A DNA stretch of 64,000 bases from Arbacia lixula (lineage: Eukaryota > Echinodermata > Echinoidea > Arbacioida > Arbaciidae). Position numbers and translations under genes: made by a program. Positions 1 through 37,700 of the stretch are shown one piece after another. The stretch spans positions 15,970,035-16,034,034 of the forward strand of contig OZ022583.1 of the NCBI GenBank assembly GCA_963669155.1, read 5' to 3'. Numbering within the stretch: position 1 is the first letter of the stretch; each line of letters begins with the position of its first letter. A model generated the notes under the pieces. It did not search any database. It was not told the DNA's origin and saw nothing but the letters and a program-made list of their open reading frames with translations.

Positions 1-241
1 TTTTTGTCATGTGTGGAATGCTGATAAAATCTTTGTTTTACTGTTATGAATAATGGGTGAATCTATTAAAATATAAGCAAAGAAAAAGAGAACTATTCCA
101 AGAGTAACAGCAAAACAAAGATTATATCATATATTGTCTATTATATATTGTCTTGCCACAAATGTTCAATTCTTTTGAATGCTATTGAATATTGATTTTT
201 TTCCCTTGTTCTTTCTTTTTTTCTTTTCTTTTCATTTACAG
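1..241. other. Intron sequence upstream of GRK2/3 exon a
   Basis: AT-rich sequence ending in a normal polypyrimidine tract and CAG acceptor. Nothing else recognised. Confidence 0.7.
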
Positions 242-23735
<23,494 letters not shown>

Positions 23736-26700
23736 CAACCCCATCCCCCTCCCCTCTCAACATGCGACTAACCACCCCACCCCCCTTGTGCTAAAACTTA
23801 CAGATCAAAAAGTATCATAAGAAAACCAATACATGAAATACTTAGTGCTGAATACCATGATATATGTATCATGTGAAATATATAGAAATGCAGTTTTAAA
23901 TCAAAAATTGAAATAGAGAATTAATGGAAGCTTTACTGAGTTATTGTAGCAGCATTGACTGGTATTGTACAATTTTTTGGGTTGTTTGCAACTTTTCGAT
24001 GTTGTTTCCTTTTCTGATATAATTTTTTTTACCAAAACAGATATAAAATGTAAGGTGAATGAAGTATTTTTTGGGTCAGACTAATTAGGTCATCTGGCTT
24101 CATAATGAAAAATCCCAGTGAAAAATTACAAGGCACTTGCTTCATATTAACTATCCCACAAAAGTTTTTCTTTTTAAAATGGACAAACAAGATTGCCAGT
24201 CCTAACAATTCCCATCTTAATCCCATTCTGGTATCACGCTGAAATAGAGCACTGGCTACGGCCATTTCTGATTATAGCATTGGCCTGCCACCCATATAAA
24301 AAAGACAACATTGACAGACAATATTACTCATCACATTTGTTAAACAACTCACTATTGGAGTAATCTAAATACCAGTCGTTGCTGTGGAAATCTTTTGACT
24401 TTTTCTTTATCCCCAACCTCACTTTAAAAAATATGAGAGCAGCGAATGCTTAAAGTCATCCTTTAAGGAATTAAAGCCCCATATGTGAACATCTTCCTTT
24501 TTTTCATTAATGATTACTGATGCTCATAACCAAGCAACCCCTATTTGTTTCATTAATCTCTGCCCAATCCAATGCTACCACATAACACCCATTTTAATTT
24601 GTAATGTCGTCTCTTTTTTAATACATATTTCCCGCTCTCATTTAAATAGTAACAGCATTGAATGAGCATTGAAACATGTATTCATCATCACCAATCCAAC
24701 ATTTGCTGCTGTTGATTTGTAACAAGATCATTCCTAATAGGCTCCCCAATATGACCGTAAGGATCCTTAAAGAGTTGCTAATCTACATGTTAAATACCTT
24801 GCTGTAACAACTACTCTCTACCTGAAATGCATATTTTTGTTTGATTGAACTTTGAAATGCCATTTTGAGCAGGTTTTAATAGGGCTCTGTACCTATGTAT
24901 GGTACGTATTCTTGAAAGTCTACCCCTTTGACTTGACTTTGAATTATTTTGAAATCATCTTGATCTTTTTGTAAGTGCGTTATTTTCCAAATTGGATTAT
25001 TTTGTCATTAATGATGATCTTAAAGAGTTAACATACATGACATACATGTAGATTTAACTTTGAACCTTGAATAGGCTTGAATATTTCAAGTTCCTTGTAG
25101 AGTTATTCTGGCATTTATCACTGAACACTCTGTGAGTGGTTGTGTCCTGATACAGACCTTTTTTTTTTTACAAATAAAATCAAATGTTACTGGTTGATCT
25201 TGAAGAATGTATCTCAAATAGTTAGCCTTCTCTCAAATTAGCATTTTTCCTCAGTGAGAATTTAAGAATATCATCTATCGGTGTTGAAATCTGTCTTTTT
25301 TTTTCAAGAAACAAACATTGTGATAGTAGATGCATACATGTAGATTTAATCACTTTTGAACTCATTGAGTGAATTCATTCACAGATTCCAGTAGCTGATT
25401 GGGGCTACATTATAGTTGCAATGATGACTTTTTTGCTGAAACCAGCAAACGTTTGAAAAAGAGAAATCTATAGTTGCCTTTGTATAAAACAAATTATTTA
25501 GCTCAGTATTAGCGGTACTAAGATGTGTAATTTAATGAAGCATGTAAAGAAATGACAGAAAGCTGAGCTTGATTTTTTGCATTTTAACCAGTGGAGTGAA
25601 TGAATATTTTAAGTATGTAAACATGTGAAAGATATGTCAGAAAGCTGACCATAAACCTGATGTAGACACAAAAACGTTTAAAGCTTAACGTGTATGGTAC
25701 TAGTCACTATTTCCGTAGAAGACACACAAAAAATTTGTGGTACACCTATGGTGTTCTTAATAGCTGAGTGTCACTTACACAAAGAAAATTCATCACAAGT
25801 AGCTTAGGCTGAGTAGTTGAGACAGTAGGGATTCTAGCGGTTTAAAGGGGCAAAATGTGAGAATTTTTAGCCTGATTTAAATCTAGACAAATTGTGGAAG
25901 AAATCTGTGAAGCTAGGTTAGAATTGGAAAACAAAAAAAATTCTTGTCTTATTATGCAGAGATGCCTCTCTTATTGATTCAATTTTAAGATGAAAAAATG
26001 ATGTCTTTGGCACTTATTTGCCAAAAGTAGGAAGAGGGCTAGTGTGAGGTATCACTATGACTTGGTATTTGATGAATTACGACATAACAACACAGTATAT
26101 TCTGAATGAGGGTGTACATGAATTCTGTAAGGGCTTTTTTTAAAAATGATCACTTGGTCATCTTTCTCATTTTATATCAAATGTGAAGTTGCTAGATGCA
26201 GAATTATCTGTGTCTATATGTGTGAGTATGTAAGCTTCTAAACAAACATATGTAAGAATATTTCATTTTTTGTATTTTTTTAGTCCTGTGCTAGACATGC
26301 TTTAGTGTGTGTAATAAACAGATTATTTAAACATCCTTTGTACATGCAAAAGAAAAAAACGAATATTGTATGTGTGCTATATTGAAAAAAAGAAAAACAT
26401 GACAAAAAAAAAAAAACGATGCTTGGATATACTTCATTTACAGGACGACGCAGGCAGTCAATTCATGATAATGAAATTTATTTGCTTTGAAGACATGATG
26501 ATTGCATTTCGTGCTGAGCACTTTGTGAAGACTCCTATCAAATGCCTGGTTTGGGCGTGTCGTAGAGTAGAATCTTGGAGGTGGTGTCAGTACAGCACAT
26601 AAGGCTTGAAAAACGGTCCACGTACCAGTCCTAGTACCAGACACTGTAAGTCTGGTCTGAAAGGAGAGAGTTAGCGCTGAGTAGGAGGGGGTAGAACACC

Positions 26701-29548
26701 GGAGGCTTTATACGGAGTATGATTAATACAGTCAGATAAAACAAGGAATAATTGCTTACATATATGTATTGAAAATTGGTACAAACAATTGTATGTTTTT
26801 ATAGAGATATTATTGATTTTGTGTGCATATTTTCTTCTTTTTGTTTACATAATCATACCAATGAAGGTGTGAATTGATGGGTTATAAAGAGAGAGAGAGG
26901 GAGGACATGTAGGTATTTAATCATTTGTCAAACAAATTCTGAATCTTTTCTTGCTTTGTATACTACAAATTTGCACTTTTGAAGACTATCACATTGAAAG
27001 TGTACATCAGAGCACACAGTCAATTCACATGTGTTTGTAGTAGCTTTGAGAATAAACAAGAAATATGGAATGAAACATGTTATAGAATATGAATGTATAT
27101 CCGCATTTTGCACCAAGTCAAGCTTAATGTCTTCTAGGCACTAATGTCCAAGATCTTTCCTCGACCCCTTCTGTCTCTCTCCTTTTCTTTCTCCTTCTTT
27201 CTGACACACACAAGAGAGTTCAATTATGTGATTTTTTTTCCAGTTAAGTACTCAAGAGTGTAGCTGAATCATGTTATATAGGACTAATGTAAATGGCTTA
27301 TTTTCAAGAGTGAGGTTGTAAATCTGAATTTTCAATCTTTCCCAAGTGGAAATGGACACCAGATGAACAGTTCCCCCTATCTTTTAGGAAATATAAGAAA
27401 TTTAAGTGTAGTGTACTTTTTAAAAGATTCAATATTATTGTTTTTATTGTTTTATGTTGGGCTCTACAAATTGCTATAAATCTTTAGCTGGATAAGAAAT
27501 GTTGTCTTGAAATTTGTATGTAGTTGATGTGAACTGTAAAAAAATGAAAAAGAGAAAAAAAAAGAAAAAAAGAGCTAATTATGTAAAGTTAAACAAACTC
27601 TTTCCTATTGCCAGTGTAGCACAACTACTATCTTAATCTCTGAGTTGCGTTTGTGGTCTTTTTTAAAAAATATGTATACTACGAGGAAATGTCTCCGATA
27701 TTCTGTTGTTCGTGTTTGATTCTTTCTGTGTCATAATACAAGGGGCAGCTGTAGGTCTATCAGTGTTCATATTTTTTCCCCCCGTCATTTTTAGTATGTC
27801 TTAAATAGCACTTATTTCGTGTATTTTTATTTCTTCAAATGAAACAAAGAGCAATGTGTACCCATGGGCCTAGCAAATAGAAAGACACAGTTAAACAAAC
27901 AAAATTATGTTTCTTGTCGTTTGTGATGTGTGAAAAGAAATGCAGAGGTACAGGGTTGTAATCAGCTGATGTATGTCAGGTTAGGAATTCAGAATTTTTA
28001 AGGAGAACAGGTACCAATTTATATGTCTGCACCAGTTTGTTATTTTATGAAGAAATAATATTTTAGTTACACAGCACTGAAAAAAATGTATGACAGAGAT
28101 ACAAGTGGTATTACAAAAATTTGTCAGTTGTGTGTTTTTTACATTCAGAAGAACATTTCTTTAGATAAGCAATTCTAGTGTATGTGTTTATTGAATGCAA
28201 ACATCATGTTTTCTGATATGTATTGAAGGCATTTGTGTCTCGTACTTCTGGCAAGCATAATCTCCTTCGTTTTAAACACATTTACACAGGCAGCTCTCTC
28301 TGCACAAAAAAAAGTGATACAAAATTTAGTAACAAAATAAATCAGATTGATGATACTACCTAAGAAATGTGCACAAGACTTATGGGGTTTTGGAAGTGTA
28401 CATCAATGCTCCACATGCTACTTTTGTCTTGCACTATACCCAATAAAAATTAGATAAACGGCAATAAAATTAGTCTTTTGCCAAGTTTTTCACTCACGCA
28501 ATCCCGCGGCCGTATCGCTCTCCAAGAGGGGGTCAAACTCTGCAATGAATTCTGGGTAATTGTTGTATATATGTTGTGGCATTGTCTGGTATTTCTCGTC
28601 ATCTTCGGGTGTCTTAAGTGATATTTTTGTTATTTCCCCTTTTTTTGTTATTGAATGTGGTTGTTGATAGTTTCTTGTGGTTCCTGGTTCTTTTCCTATT
28701 GTTTTTCATTTTTCTTGGAAGATTGTTTTGTCCCACAATGTAGTGATGAAAGAAGAAAAGAAAGAAAAATCAATAATCGAGTAAAACTACTCTTATGTTA
28801 CTCAAATAAGAAAGATAAATTAAAAAGGGAGGATAAAGAAGTGTGATTTTGTGCTTGTTTTAATGAAATCATGCTAAGGATATAGCCATATTCCTTTGAT
28901 AGTCTTTAATGGGACTGACAAAAAAAATGATATTTCCAACTTGATGCAATAGTTCTCTTTGTTCTCTTTATCTATGTTTGTATATACTCGTCCAGTCTTT
29001 CAGTGGTCTTTCAGTGGTGAAATTGTATTTTAGAAAATGTACATGTAACCTTGTTTGGATATTGTCTTTTTCTTGTTTTACTCTTACAAAGCTCAATTTT
29101 ATGTTTAAGTTTGTGAACATTCCTGTCATCCATGATATCTGTAGTCTGTATGATTTTTGTAGGGTTCTTGTTTTTTTTTTTTTCCTCAATACCAAGGCTT
29201 AGAGTAGGTGCTGCTATATCCGGTTAGGGCTATATTGATGGGCTATAGGACAAATATGTGTATTCTAATATGAGGTTTTGAAGGATAGAAAGTGTTCTTT
29301 TCTCATTATTTCTCTTATTTTATGATCTCATATTCTACCTTTTAAAAGTGTGCTCTTTAAACTCTGCATCTTCACCTTTCTCAGTCATGTTGCATGCTTC
29401 TTATAGTGATCGTGTCGCTTAGTAGACTTAGTATTTGTAGTATAGAGAAGATCTATGTCTTAATTTTTGTGGTTTACCCAGTGATTTAGTGTTTACCTGT
29501 GATATCAGTAATTTCTGGTCAAACATATTTCTAATCTTGACCATGTAT

Positions 29549-29682
29549 CATATAGGTTTCCAATTATTGTAACTTACCAGCAATGGTAACTGTCATGGCA
29601 ACATGTGCAATAATGAGAGCTCATTGGTTGTTGCCATGGTAGTTCCTGTTGATGGTAAGTTACAATAATTGAAAACCTATAA
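29549..29682. mobile_element. Palindromic MITE, ATAGGTTTCCAATTATTG family
   Basis: Ends ATAGGTTTCCAATTATTGTA and TACAATAATTGAAAACCTAT, with inner AACTTACCAGCAATGGTAAC. About 134 bp. Confidence 0.88.
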
Positions 29683-30901
29683 TATGCATCCTTCCTTCTT
29701 CCTCCCATTGTTTGCTTAAAGTTATTCTACTCCTGTGCTGTCTCTTCCCATTTCTTTTCTTTTTTTTCTTCATTTCTTTCCTTCTTTCTCTTTGATTCTC
29801 CTTCCCAGTTCCTTTCATTCCTCCTTTCCATCATCATTTCCAATGGATTCTAACATTTCAGTTGTTTTATGACAATTCCACATTTGTCAGTATTAATGTC
29901 ATAAAAGGATACTCAAAATATTCCAGACAAAGAGCTTTTAAATACTTTTTTTTATCTGGAGACAATACGCATATGTTACTTTCACCATCTTTTTTTTTTT
30001 CTTTTAATAACTTCTTCAGTTTGGAGAGAATATATGGATTTGCAATTATCGATTTGAATATTACAGCCAGGGAGAAAAATACAAAATCGTTTGTGACCGG
30101 GGCTGCACAAAAGTATTTGTAGGGCTTCTTTTCAGGTATGACGTCATAAAACAAACATAGTGAACAATGATATTTATTCCAACCTTGAGAACAATACAAT
30201 TTTACAGAAGCTATCGTGATATTTCGGGGGTGCAATTTTTTTTTTTGGCAATGGTTGGCCTTTTGGATATGAACAAACCTGCTCCTCACTCATTTGGTAG
30301 AGCACCGCTGTGGTATATGTACTTGCATGGCTTAATACTCTTTGAATTAGTTAGCTTTATATATCATATTCAGGTATATAGAATGACAATTTGATGTTAT
30401 ATTGTGGTTATATTGTGTACCGGTAATAGAGAGTACATATGAATGTTTAGATTATTGTTATTGTGATTATGGTGATGTCAACACTTGCATGCAAAGTATT
30501 TTAGATGTTTCCATGACAACTGAGAGTGGATCACCATATAGTCGCTGTATTTATTGAATCCATGATAAAGTGCTGAAAAATATCTATTGACATGTTCTTC
30601 GTTGCATGATGAGTTTTGTGACAAGCAGTTGTGAATATGTTAGTGTCCTACATATGCTAGATTCATGCAAATCAATTTCAATGACATAATCTTAACTGAT
30701 AATTTATTCATGTCTTGCCTTCAAAGAAAACACTGTCAGACCTGCCTATGTAGTCCACCACAATGAAACAAACAAAAAATTGTTGTATTAATAAAGACTC
30801 TTTTGAAAAGGGAACATTTCTTTTTACATAAGAAAAAGACTTGAATAAATAATCAGTGAAATAAATGTCAAAATGAATCTGTCATAAATGTAGCATTAAA
30901 T

Positions 30902-31091
30902 ACAAAGGTTGATATTTCAATGATTAGAAATAAACCAAGTGTATTGCAGTATTTATTAATCAAGTCCGCACTGTTGAACTGTAATCCATGTAATATCATC
31001 CACAAAGGTTGATATTCCAATGATTAGATATTGCAGTATTTATTAATCAAGTCCCCACTGTTGAACTGTAATCCATGTAATATTATCCACA
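30902..31091. repeat. Two-unit tandem duplication of about 90-100 bp
   Basis: CAAAGGTTGATATT-CAATGA and TTGCAGTATTTATTAATCAA, CACTGTTGAACTGTAATCCA and TGTAATAT-ATCCACA occur twice in order. The second unit lacks about 15 bases. Confidence 0.88.
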
Positions 31092-31539
31092 CAAGTCTGC
31101 TCATTGTCCAAGAGCATATAGTCAAAAAAAATGGAAGGACGACTGTTCCCTACTCACAAAGTCGATTGGTACAAAAGCAGAAAGATCAGAGATGGATGTC
31201 AGGGAAAGTTTAGAGGGGAAATGTGACATTTGATTATGATAACATATTGCTAGTTTTTTCACACTAAAAGCTCTCTAAAAAAATTACCCTTGTCTTAGGT
31301 ATGTTGTAAGCTTCTCGTTATCTGTGCATGCAATGCACAGTTTATTAACAAAATGGTCCATTGTGAGATGGTGCAGTATTTCCAAATAGGAACATCTCCG
31401 TTAATACCATCCAGTTGTATTCTTAAGTGAAAATAGACCTGCTCTTAGTTATGTGCTTTTATTGATGATGTTTTAATCATATGTGCATATTAATTTCTTT
31501 TTCATTCTTTTTTTGTCCTCTCCATATTTGTTGTCCACA

Positions 31540-31756
31540 GCCAACCGAATGTACTACAAAGGAAGAGGTGTCGCGCAGGAGAGCTAGCAGTATCTGTCGC
31601 CCTTGCCCCCCGCCTAGCCCTGCCCCACCCCGCCACGCCCGCCGTGCCCTGGACTCCTCGTCAATTGCTGCTTCCCTCTACTCGCCCTGCGTTGCCCCTC
31701 CCCTCCCACCTCTCCCCACCCCACCCCTCCCACTCATCCAAGAATATGTTATCTAG
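31540..31756 (+). other. Isolated GC-rich ORF behind a strong splice acceptor
   Basis: A pyrimidine-rich tract ending GTCCACAG precedes CCAACCGAATG. One frame stays open for about 71 codons (PTECTTKEEVSRRRASSICR, then Pro/Ser-rich, ending LIQEYVI). Another frame, in phase with a possible donor at 23669, reads ANRMYYKGRGVAQES then stops. No homology recognised. Possible alternative terminal exon or chance. Confidence 0.25.
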
Positions 31757-34700
31757 CAAAGAAACAAGAGAGAGATGTATATTAATATATATTAAAAAGA
31801 AAAGGAAGCTTGGCATGCTACACCTCAAATACCTTTCGCTGAGGATCATGGGTAGAGGACAAGAGAGAGTGTGATATGGTGACATCCTTGGTTGGGAAAG
31901 ATGATCCATCATATTATGCAATTTCAAGCTAAAGTGGGAGAAACTTTTCATGAAATATGGAACCATGTGAGGACCATCTCCTTTAACAACTGTGCTGCGG
32001 ACACCAGCGATGGAAACAGTAACCATCGAAAACGGACTCATCTTCAAGAGAGAAGAAAAGGAAACCCAACACCGTAGTAGTTAGAAACTGAAAAATTAAT
32101 CCCTAGGGGAAAAAAATGGTTGCAGAGGGTAGAAGGAGCCGATGGTTCCAATTGTGTTCCGCAAGAATCGATCTGAAACGATGCTCCAAAGATTCTCTTC
32201 AAATGAATGCAAGAGTAGGAATTCTATTGTGCATATTTAAAGAAATATTTTAAATCTCGAGTCCTCAAAACTTCTCTGCTTCCTTACCCCTTCCTCTCTC
32301 CAACAAGGTGTTCATATCATACTTGTTGGATGGCAGAAACACGTCTTCATTTTTCTTTAACAGCGCCCCCTATGAATGACCTTGTCCCACGGCTTGCAGG
32401 GGACCCCCCCTCCCCTCAAACAAACAACTATGCAGTAACCGCTAGTAACACAGATCTTGGCGCAGGCGCCTTGTCAATATATATTCGCTTTACAATTCGT
32501 AGTGAAGCTCTATGGCTTGGAGCAATGTGGTAGCAATTTATCACTCACACACACGAGAAACTATACACCACACTGCCACGATACATCATGTCTGCCTCAT
32601 TGAAAATGAGTGTAAGATATACACATAGTCATAGCATACCATGCACAATTTTCTTCTGTTTATCTCAGCTGCCATAAGTGTCGTTTCTGGCAATATAATC
32701 TGAGAGGACAAGACTAAATGGAGAGAAAACAGAACAGCTATGAAATGCAGTGTGCTTTTTGTTTAAATTGTCATATTTTGACAGTTGGAATTGATGCTGA
32801 GGAGGATCGTGCTGCATGGTGCTCATTTCTTATTATCTCGAGAAATGCAGAAAGCAAAGATATACAGAAGGCTGGTATGAAGCATGCTAGTAACACAGTG
32901 TTGTTACTTGTAATGATAGATTGCAGGGACACACGTAACTACGAATCGTGTGGCAAGAAAGGGAGCAATTTGTTGTCAGTTTGGATGCCAAGGTCATGTT
33001 TGTTTTCTACCTGATCACAGACAAATTCTCTGCTCATGATTTCATTCAGTCAGTCAAGACTTGGACAGCTGAAAGGGAAGTAGACAGAAAGTGTCGCAGA
33101 ATCTTTGACCAAAATAGCTCTAAGTAAGGAAGTATTAAGACTTTCTTGGTTTCATGTGTGCAGAAAACGCAACTTGTCATGTGACGGCATTGTGTGGTGC
33201 CAACAGGATTCATTTGTATATAGTGTCACAAAGAAATTTACAAATACACAGCTATTGTACAGATGTTTTTGTTTTGTTCTGTTATAGCTTATATAATATC
33301 TAGAACTCTCTAGCATTCGGACACACAAAAAAATGATGAAGTTAAATGTGGTTCTCAGATACGATCTTATTTTATCAGAAAAATTATTGTGAAGTATACA
33401 ACAGATATAGAGAAAAAAAATAGAGATATTGTTATATTACTGGTATGTGTGTGTATGGTGGTATGTGTGACTGATTGAGTAACTTTAATGGCAGAAAAAC
33501 AGACTTCATACTTTGAGAAAACATTGAGAACATCGTGAGGAAGCTTGTTGGAGAGCAGAATATATACGGGATTATCGTGAATTCACTTATTTTGTGATAC
33601 TTTATTTGAAAGTAAACAAAGCCGTGTTCTATCACCTTGTATAGTTTTGATGAGGAGAGCGGGGCAGCAGCTGCCTGTATGGTTAGAGTCCTCATCAACT
33701 TTGTCTGTTTTTGCTTGTGAATACATCATGGCTGTTCTAGGCAGCTCATATTTATTTCATACTGGTGGTACAATGGCAGTTTCTTTTTGTTTACACCAAA
33801 GATTGAGAGATAAGCGAAAAAGTCTTGTGTTTTAATGCCCCTTTTTCTGTAATCTGTTTCAAGTTGTTTTATATAGCCACTTCTGTGATAAGATAAAGAA
33901 TATTGTCACTCAGATCTAATGAGATTAAACTGCATTTGCTGTCATTTAATTTGGAAATGCCAGAGAGTTGTCCATCTCAAAAGTGAGTCATTTCAACTCC
34001 TTGCAAACTCTTAGATGAACATTAACTTACCATAAACATGGAAACCTAGACAATACACAATTTTATTTAAAAATGAGTAAAGGAAATTGTTAAAATGTTG
34101 AGGAAATGAAATGGTAGAAGATGAGAGAAAATGAAATATGTCAAAGGATATCCAAGATTATGGAATAGGATAAGAAGATAGGTAGAAGGCCATAGTGTAA
34201 CTGTGTGCATTTCTCCATCGTTTTTTTCTAAATAGAATTATTTTATAGAGGGCATGGCATCATTATGCAGATTATTCCATTTGAGGCAGGGGGTGAACAT
34301 GTTTCATTTGGGGTGAACATGTTCCATTTAGGGAGAAAGGGGTATTGTTATGGCTGTCAAATAAGCCACTTTTTGTTGACTATTTCTGCAGTAGTTCTTT
34401 TGACTTGGCTGGTGTGTGCTAAAACAGCTGTGAGGCATTGCAAATATGCAGATTGTACGTCGGGTTTAGGAAGCTATGGTTATGAATGGGCTTTCATGAG
34501 CAAAAATGTTTGTAAAATTAAGAGAGAGAAAAAAAACACTGAAATTAAAGGGAAAATGTACAAGCCCAATGTAAATTAATCATGCATCTCTAAGATGATT
34601 TGTTTAATTTATTTTTTTTAAATCAAACAATTAAACTTGTCCAGAAACCAGATATGTACCACACTAAGAGTAAGTAATATATATATGTAAATGATTAGCA

Positions 34701-37700
34701 GTCTGCTTTTATATTAATGTGATTTCAAAAAATATATTTCTCATTAATATCAGTACTTTACCAGTGGACCAGTTAAAATCCTTCAAAGGAAATTAAGTCA
34801 TGGTAACAAGCTTGAATTGAATATGGGGCTGATAATCAGAGAGACAGATATGCAAATGTTGGAGAGAAACAGACTAATATTACGGAGCTTATTTGAGTTT
34901 TAAAGATCTTGATCACTAGCTCTTGTAATCTTGCTCCTTAAATCAGAAGTAGACAGGTGATGCTCTGGGAATTGTCGTGTTTAAAAAATTAGTGACAATT
35001 CTGTTCAGCTCATCACGCCAGATCAATGGAGTTACCCATGAAGGCTAATGACCAAAAGTCAGTGCCTATTATCATGTTCGAAAAAAAATCCCTTATTCGA
35101 TAATATTTGTTTGATTTTCTCAAACTATTCATTCACAATTTGTTTTCTCAGATATGCCAGTTTTTATTCAATTCAACTTATTAACAGGTTTTCATTCGCT
35201 GTCAATGAAAGAAAATATGTAAAACAATAAAATCAAGAACGTATGACTGAAGTAAGAGTTCATGATGAGTTTGCATCATGTGATCGTCAATTTTAGAGTA
35301 CTCTAAGGCAACTTGTTGTTGATGTTTCCATTGATAAAGATACAAGAAAATGTGATTGAAAGTGTATGAGGACAGATTTTGTACATGTGTGTTTGTATAG
35401 AGCATTTTTATAGTAGAGGTGTTTTTTTAATCAGAGAAGCGTTGGTGAATTCAATGTTGACTTTTATTTCTTGAAATTGGTGATATACTTTATATTGTGA
35501 ATTTATGTTTGACAGATTTGTTTTGTTTTTTCTCTCAGAGTTATGGTATATATATATATGATACAATGATACCAAGAACTTGCCTGTATAGTTGTTATAG
35601 TTAATTATTTCTTGGTTTGCTAGAGAGCAGACAACCATTATTTTCTAAGAAAGGGAGATTCATTTTGTTTACTTTGTCACAATTTTGATGTGGCTACACG
35701 TGTCAGGGATTAAACATCAAAACCAGGGTCACTGTTAGCTGATTTTGAAGCAAAAGGGAATCTCGTATCACATTTAAAAGAAATTATATCTTGAGATAAA
35801 TTCTCAGTGCATTATATGTATATTTTTTTTACCCATTTCATCTTCTCTTACGAATTGCACCATCTCCAATTGAAGAAAGTACATGCTACAATTAATTTAA
35901 CTTTTGAATAATTTCAAAGTACTAGATCATGAGTTATCATGTTAATCCTATTAATGTAAATACATGTAGACATCACAAATGTTGATAACTACAGATATAT
36001 TCATAAATTGCAATATTTCTATAAATTGATGATATACATTTGTCATATAGTTAACAAATTAAATCGTATGAATGCCTTTTTTCCTTAAAATGTTTTTCTT
36101 TTCCAATAATAAAGCAAATCCAGATCCAGAACATGATCCAAATAAACAAATTGTTTAATTTGCCATATTGTATTAAGCTCCTTCACATGGTAATACCAGG
36201 TATTCATTAATTAAACCCCAATCTAATAGTGATCAAAATGTGTTTATTTCTTCAACACCACCATGAACATTTTGAATCCGCTACCCATATTTAATTAACA
36301 TGCAGAAAGAGATGCATCACCAAAGAGAGTGAAGAGCGATCAGACAATGCCATACCCTGACACCTGACCATTTCGCACATACTGATCATGAGATACATTC
36401 ACACGTAACAAACAGCATCATAAACCGTCAAATATCTCTTTCACACGCTCTTAATGCCATAAAGATACATGCATATGTAGGAAAGTGTATTATATGTCTG
36501 TAAACACATGGAACAACAGTATCACGTACATTCACATACAGGGGAGAGTGTATATATCAAAAACACTTTCACACGAGCAGATATAATCCATCTAACATTC
36601 TAACCCTTCAACTTAACACAAAGGTTGCATCATGTCAGATATACCTATAGATACCTATAAATATAGATATCCCTATTTCTGCCATCATTTAAGTGATACT
36701 AATACGTCAGCTGATTTCTGTTGAAGTGATTGTTCCAACCATATGCAATATTTGTTCCTTTTTTGCCCATATAAGGCATGCAGACCATGAAGCTTCCTGT
36801 ACACTTCTCTTCAAAACACAATCAATGATTTATAAAAGTTATTACACAAGAGATATTCACAGTTTATTCATATTCAAATTCATAGCAGTCATATTTATAA
36901 CTATAATTTTGTTTTGCACATACGTGATATGTGTACTGTGTAGCCGAGTATATGTTACCCTTTAAAAAAGAGTAACACAAATCGAAAGACACTCATATAT
37001 TTGTTTACTTATCATTAAATCCAGGCATATTAAATATTAATAGGAATATGAATAGGGGCAGGATCATTGAAATTTTGATTGTAAGAAAAAAAATCCCACT
37101 AATATTTTTTTTTCTCCAGAAATTTTTGTTTACAACCCGCCTTTTAAAAAACCACAATGAATACAACATCAGCAAAAATAGGCCATTATCATATTACAGC
37201 ATGGTTGATATTATTTCCTTATGGAATCGGGTACCCTCAAAGTTACTTTTGAAGAGGTATATTTTATGTACAATGTATTCAGGTCTAGGCTAGCATTTTA
37301 GATAGAGGCGGAATTGTATCGAAATTGTATTTGGAACAAAGTGTTAATTGATAAAGAGATACTGCATAAGTAATATTGAAAAAAAAAAGAGGATAGAATT
37401 TTTAACTCATTTTCTGAGAAGCGTAAAAGTTATGCATTATCACATATAAGAAGGATAGTACAGTATCATGTCTGTATTTATAAATAGAGGTAATGAACAA
37501 ACTTACTCTATGGAAGAGATTTCAAGTATGTCTTGATGTTCAAATATGTGAATGAAAGTGTTTAATTGATTAATTTTTTGTTGATATGATCTGTCGGACC
37601 ATCTATCAAAGTCATATTTATTAGGTCTGTGATTGTGGATAAGAATGCAAATCAGAAGTAAAAACAAATCTTGCATGTCTTGTGTTCATGCAGGTATAGT

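Larger units (their letters stand above)
23736..31539 (+). other. GRK2: Gene-free stretch, probable GRK2/3 3' UTR and beyond
   Basis: AT-rich and without conserved ORFs. Only one MITE (29549-29682) interrupts it, unlike the introns on either side, which fits a transcribed 3' UTR. AATAAA hexamers occur at 26313, 28336, 28442 and 28463 among others; which one is used cannot be told from sequence alone. Confidence 0.45.

Noticed and set aside
37048-37293. Possible LINE reverse-transcriptase C-terminal scrap (NHNEYN, then SLWNRVPSKLL)
   Set aside because: The WN-LP-like pattern recalls the end of non-LTR ORF2 proteins, but no reverse-transcriptase core motif or 3' tail supports it.
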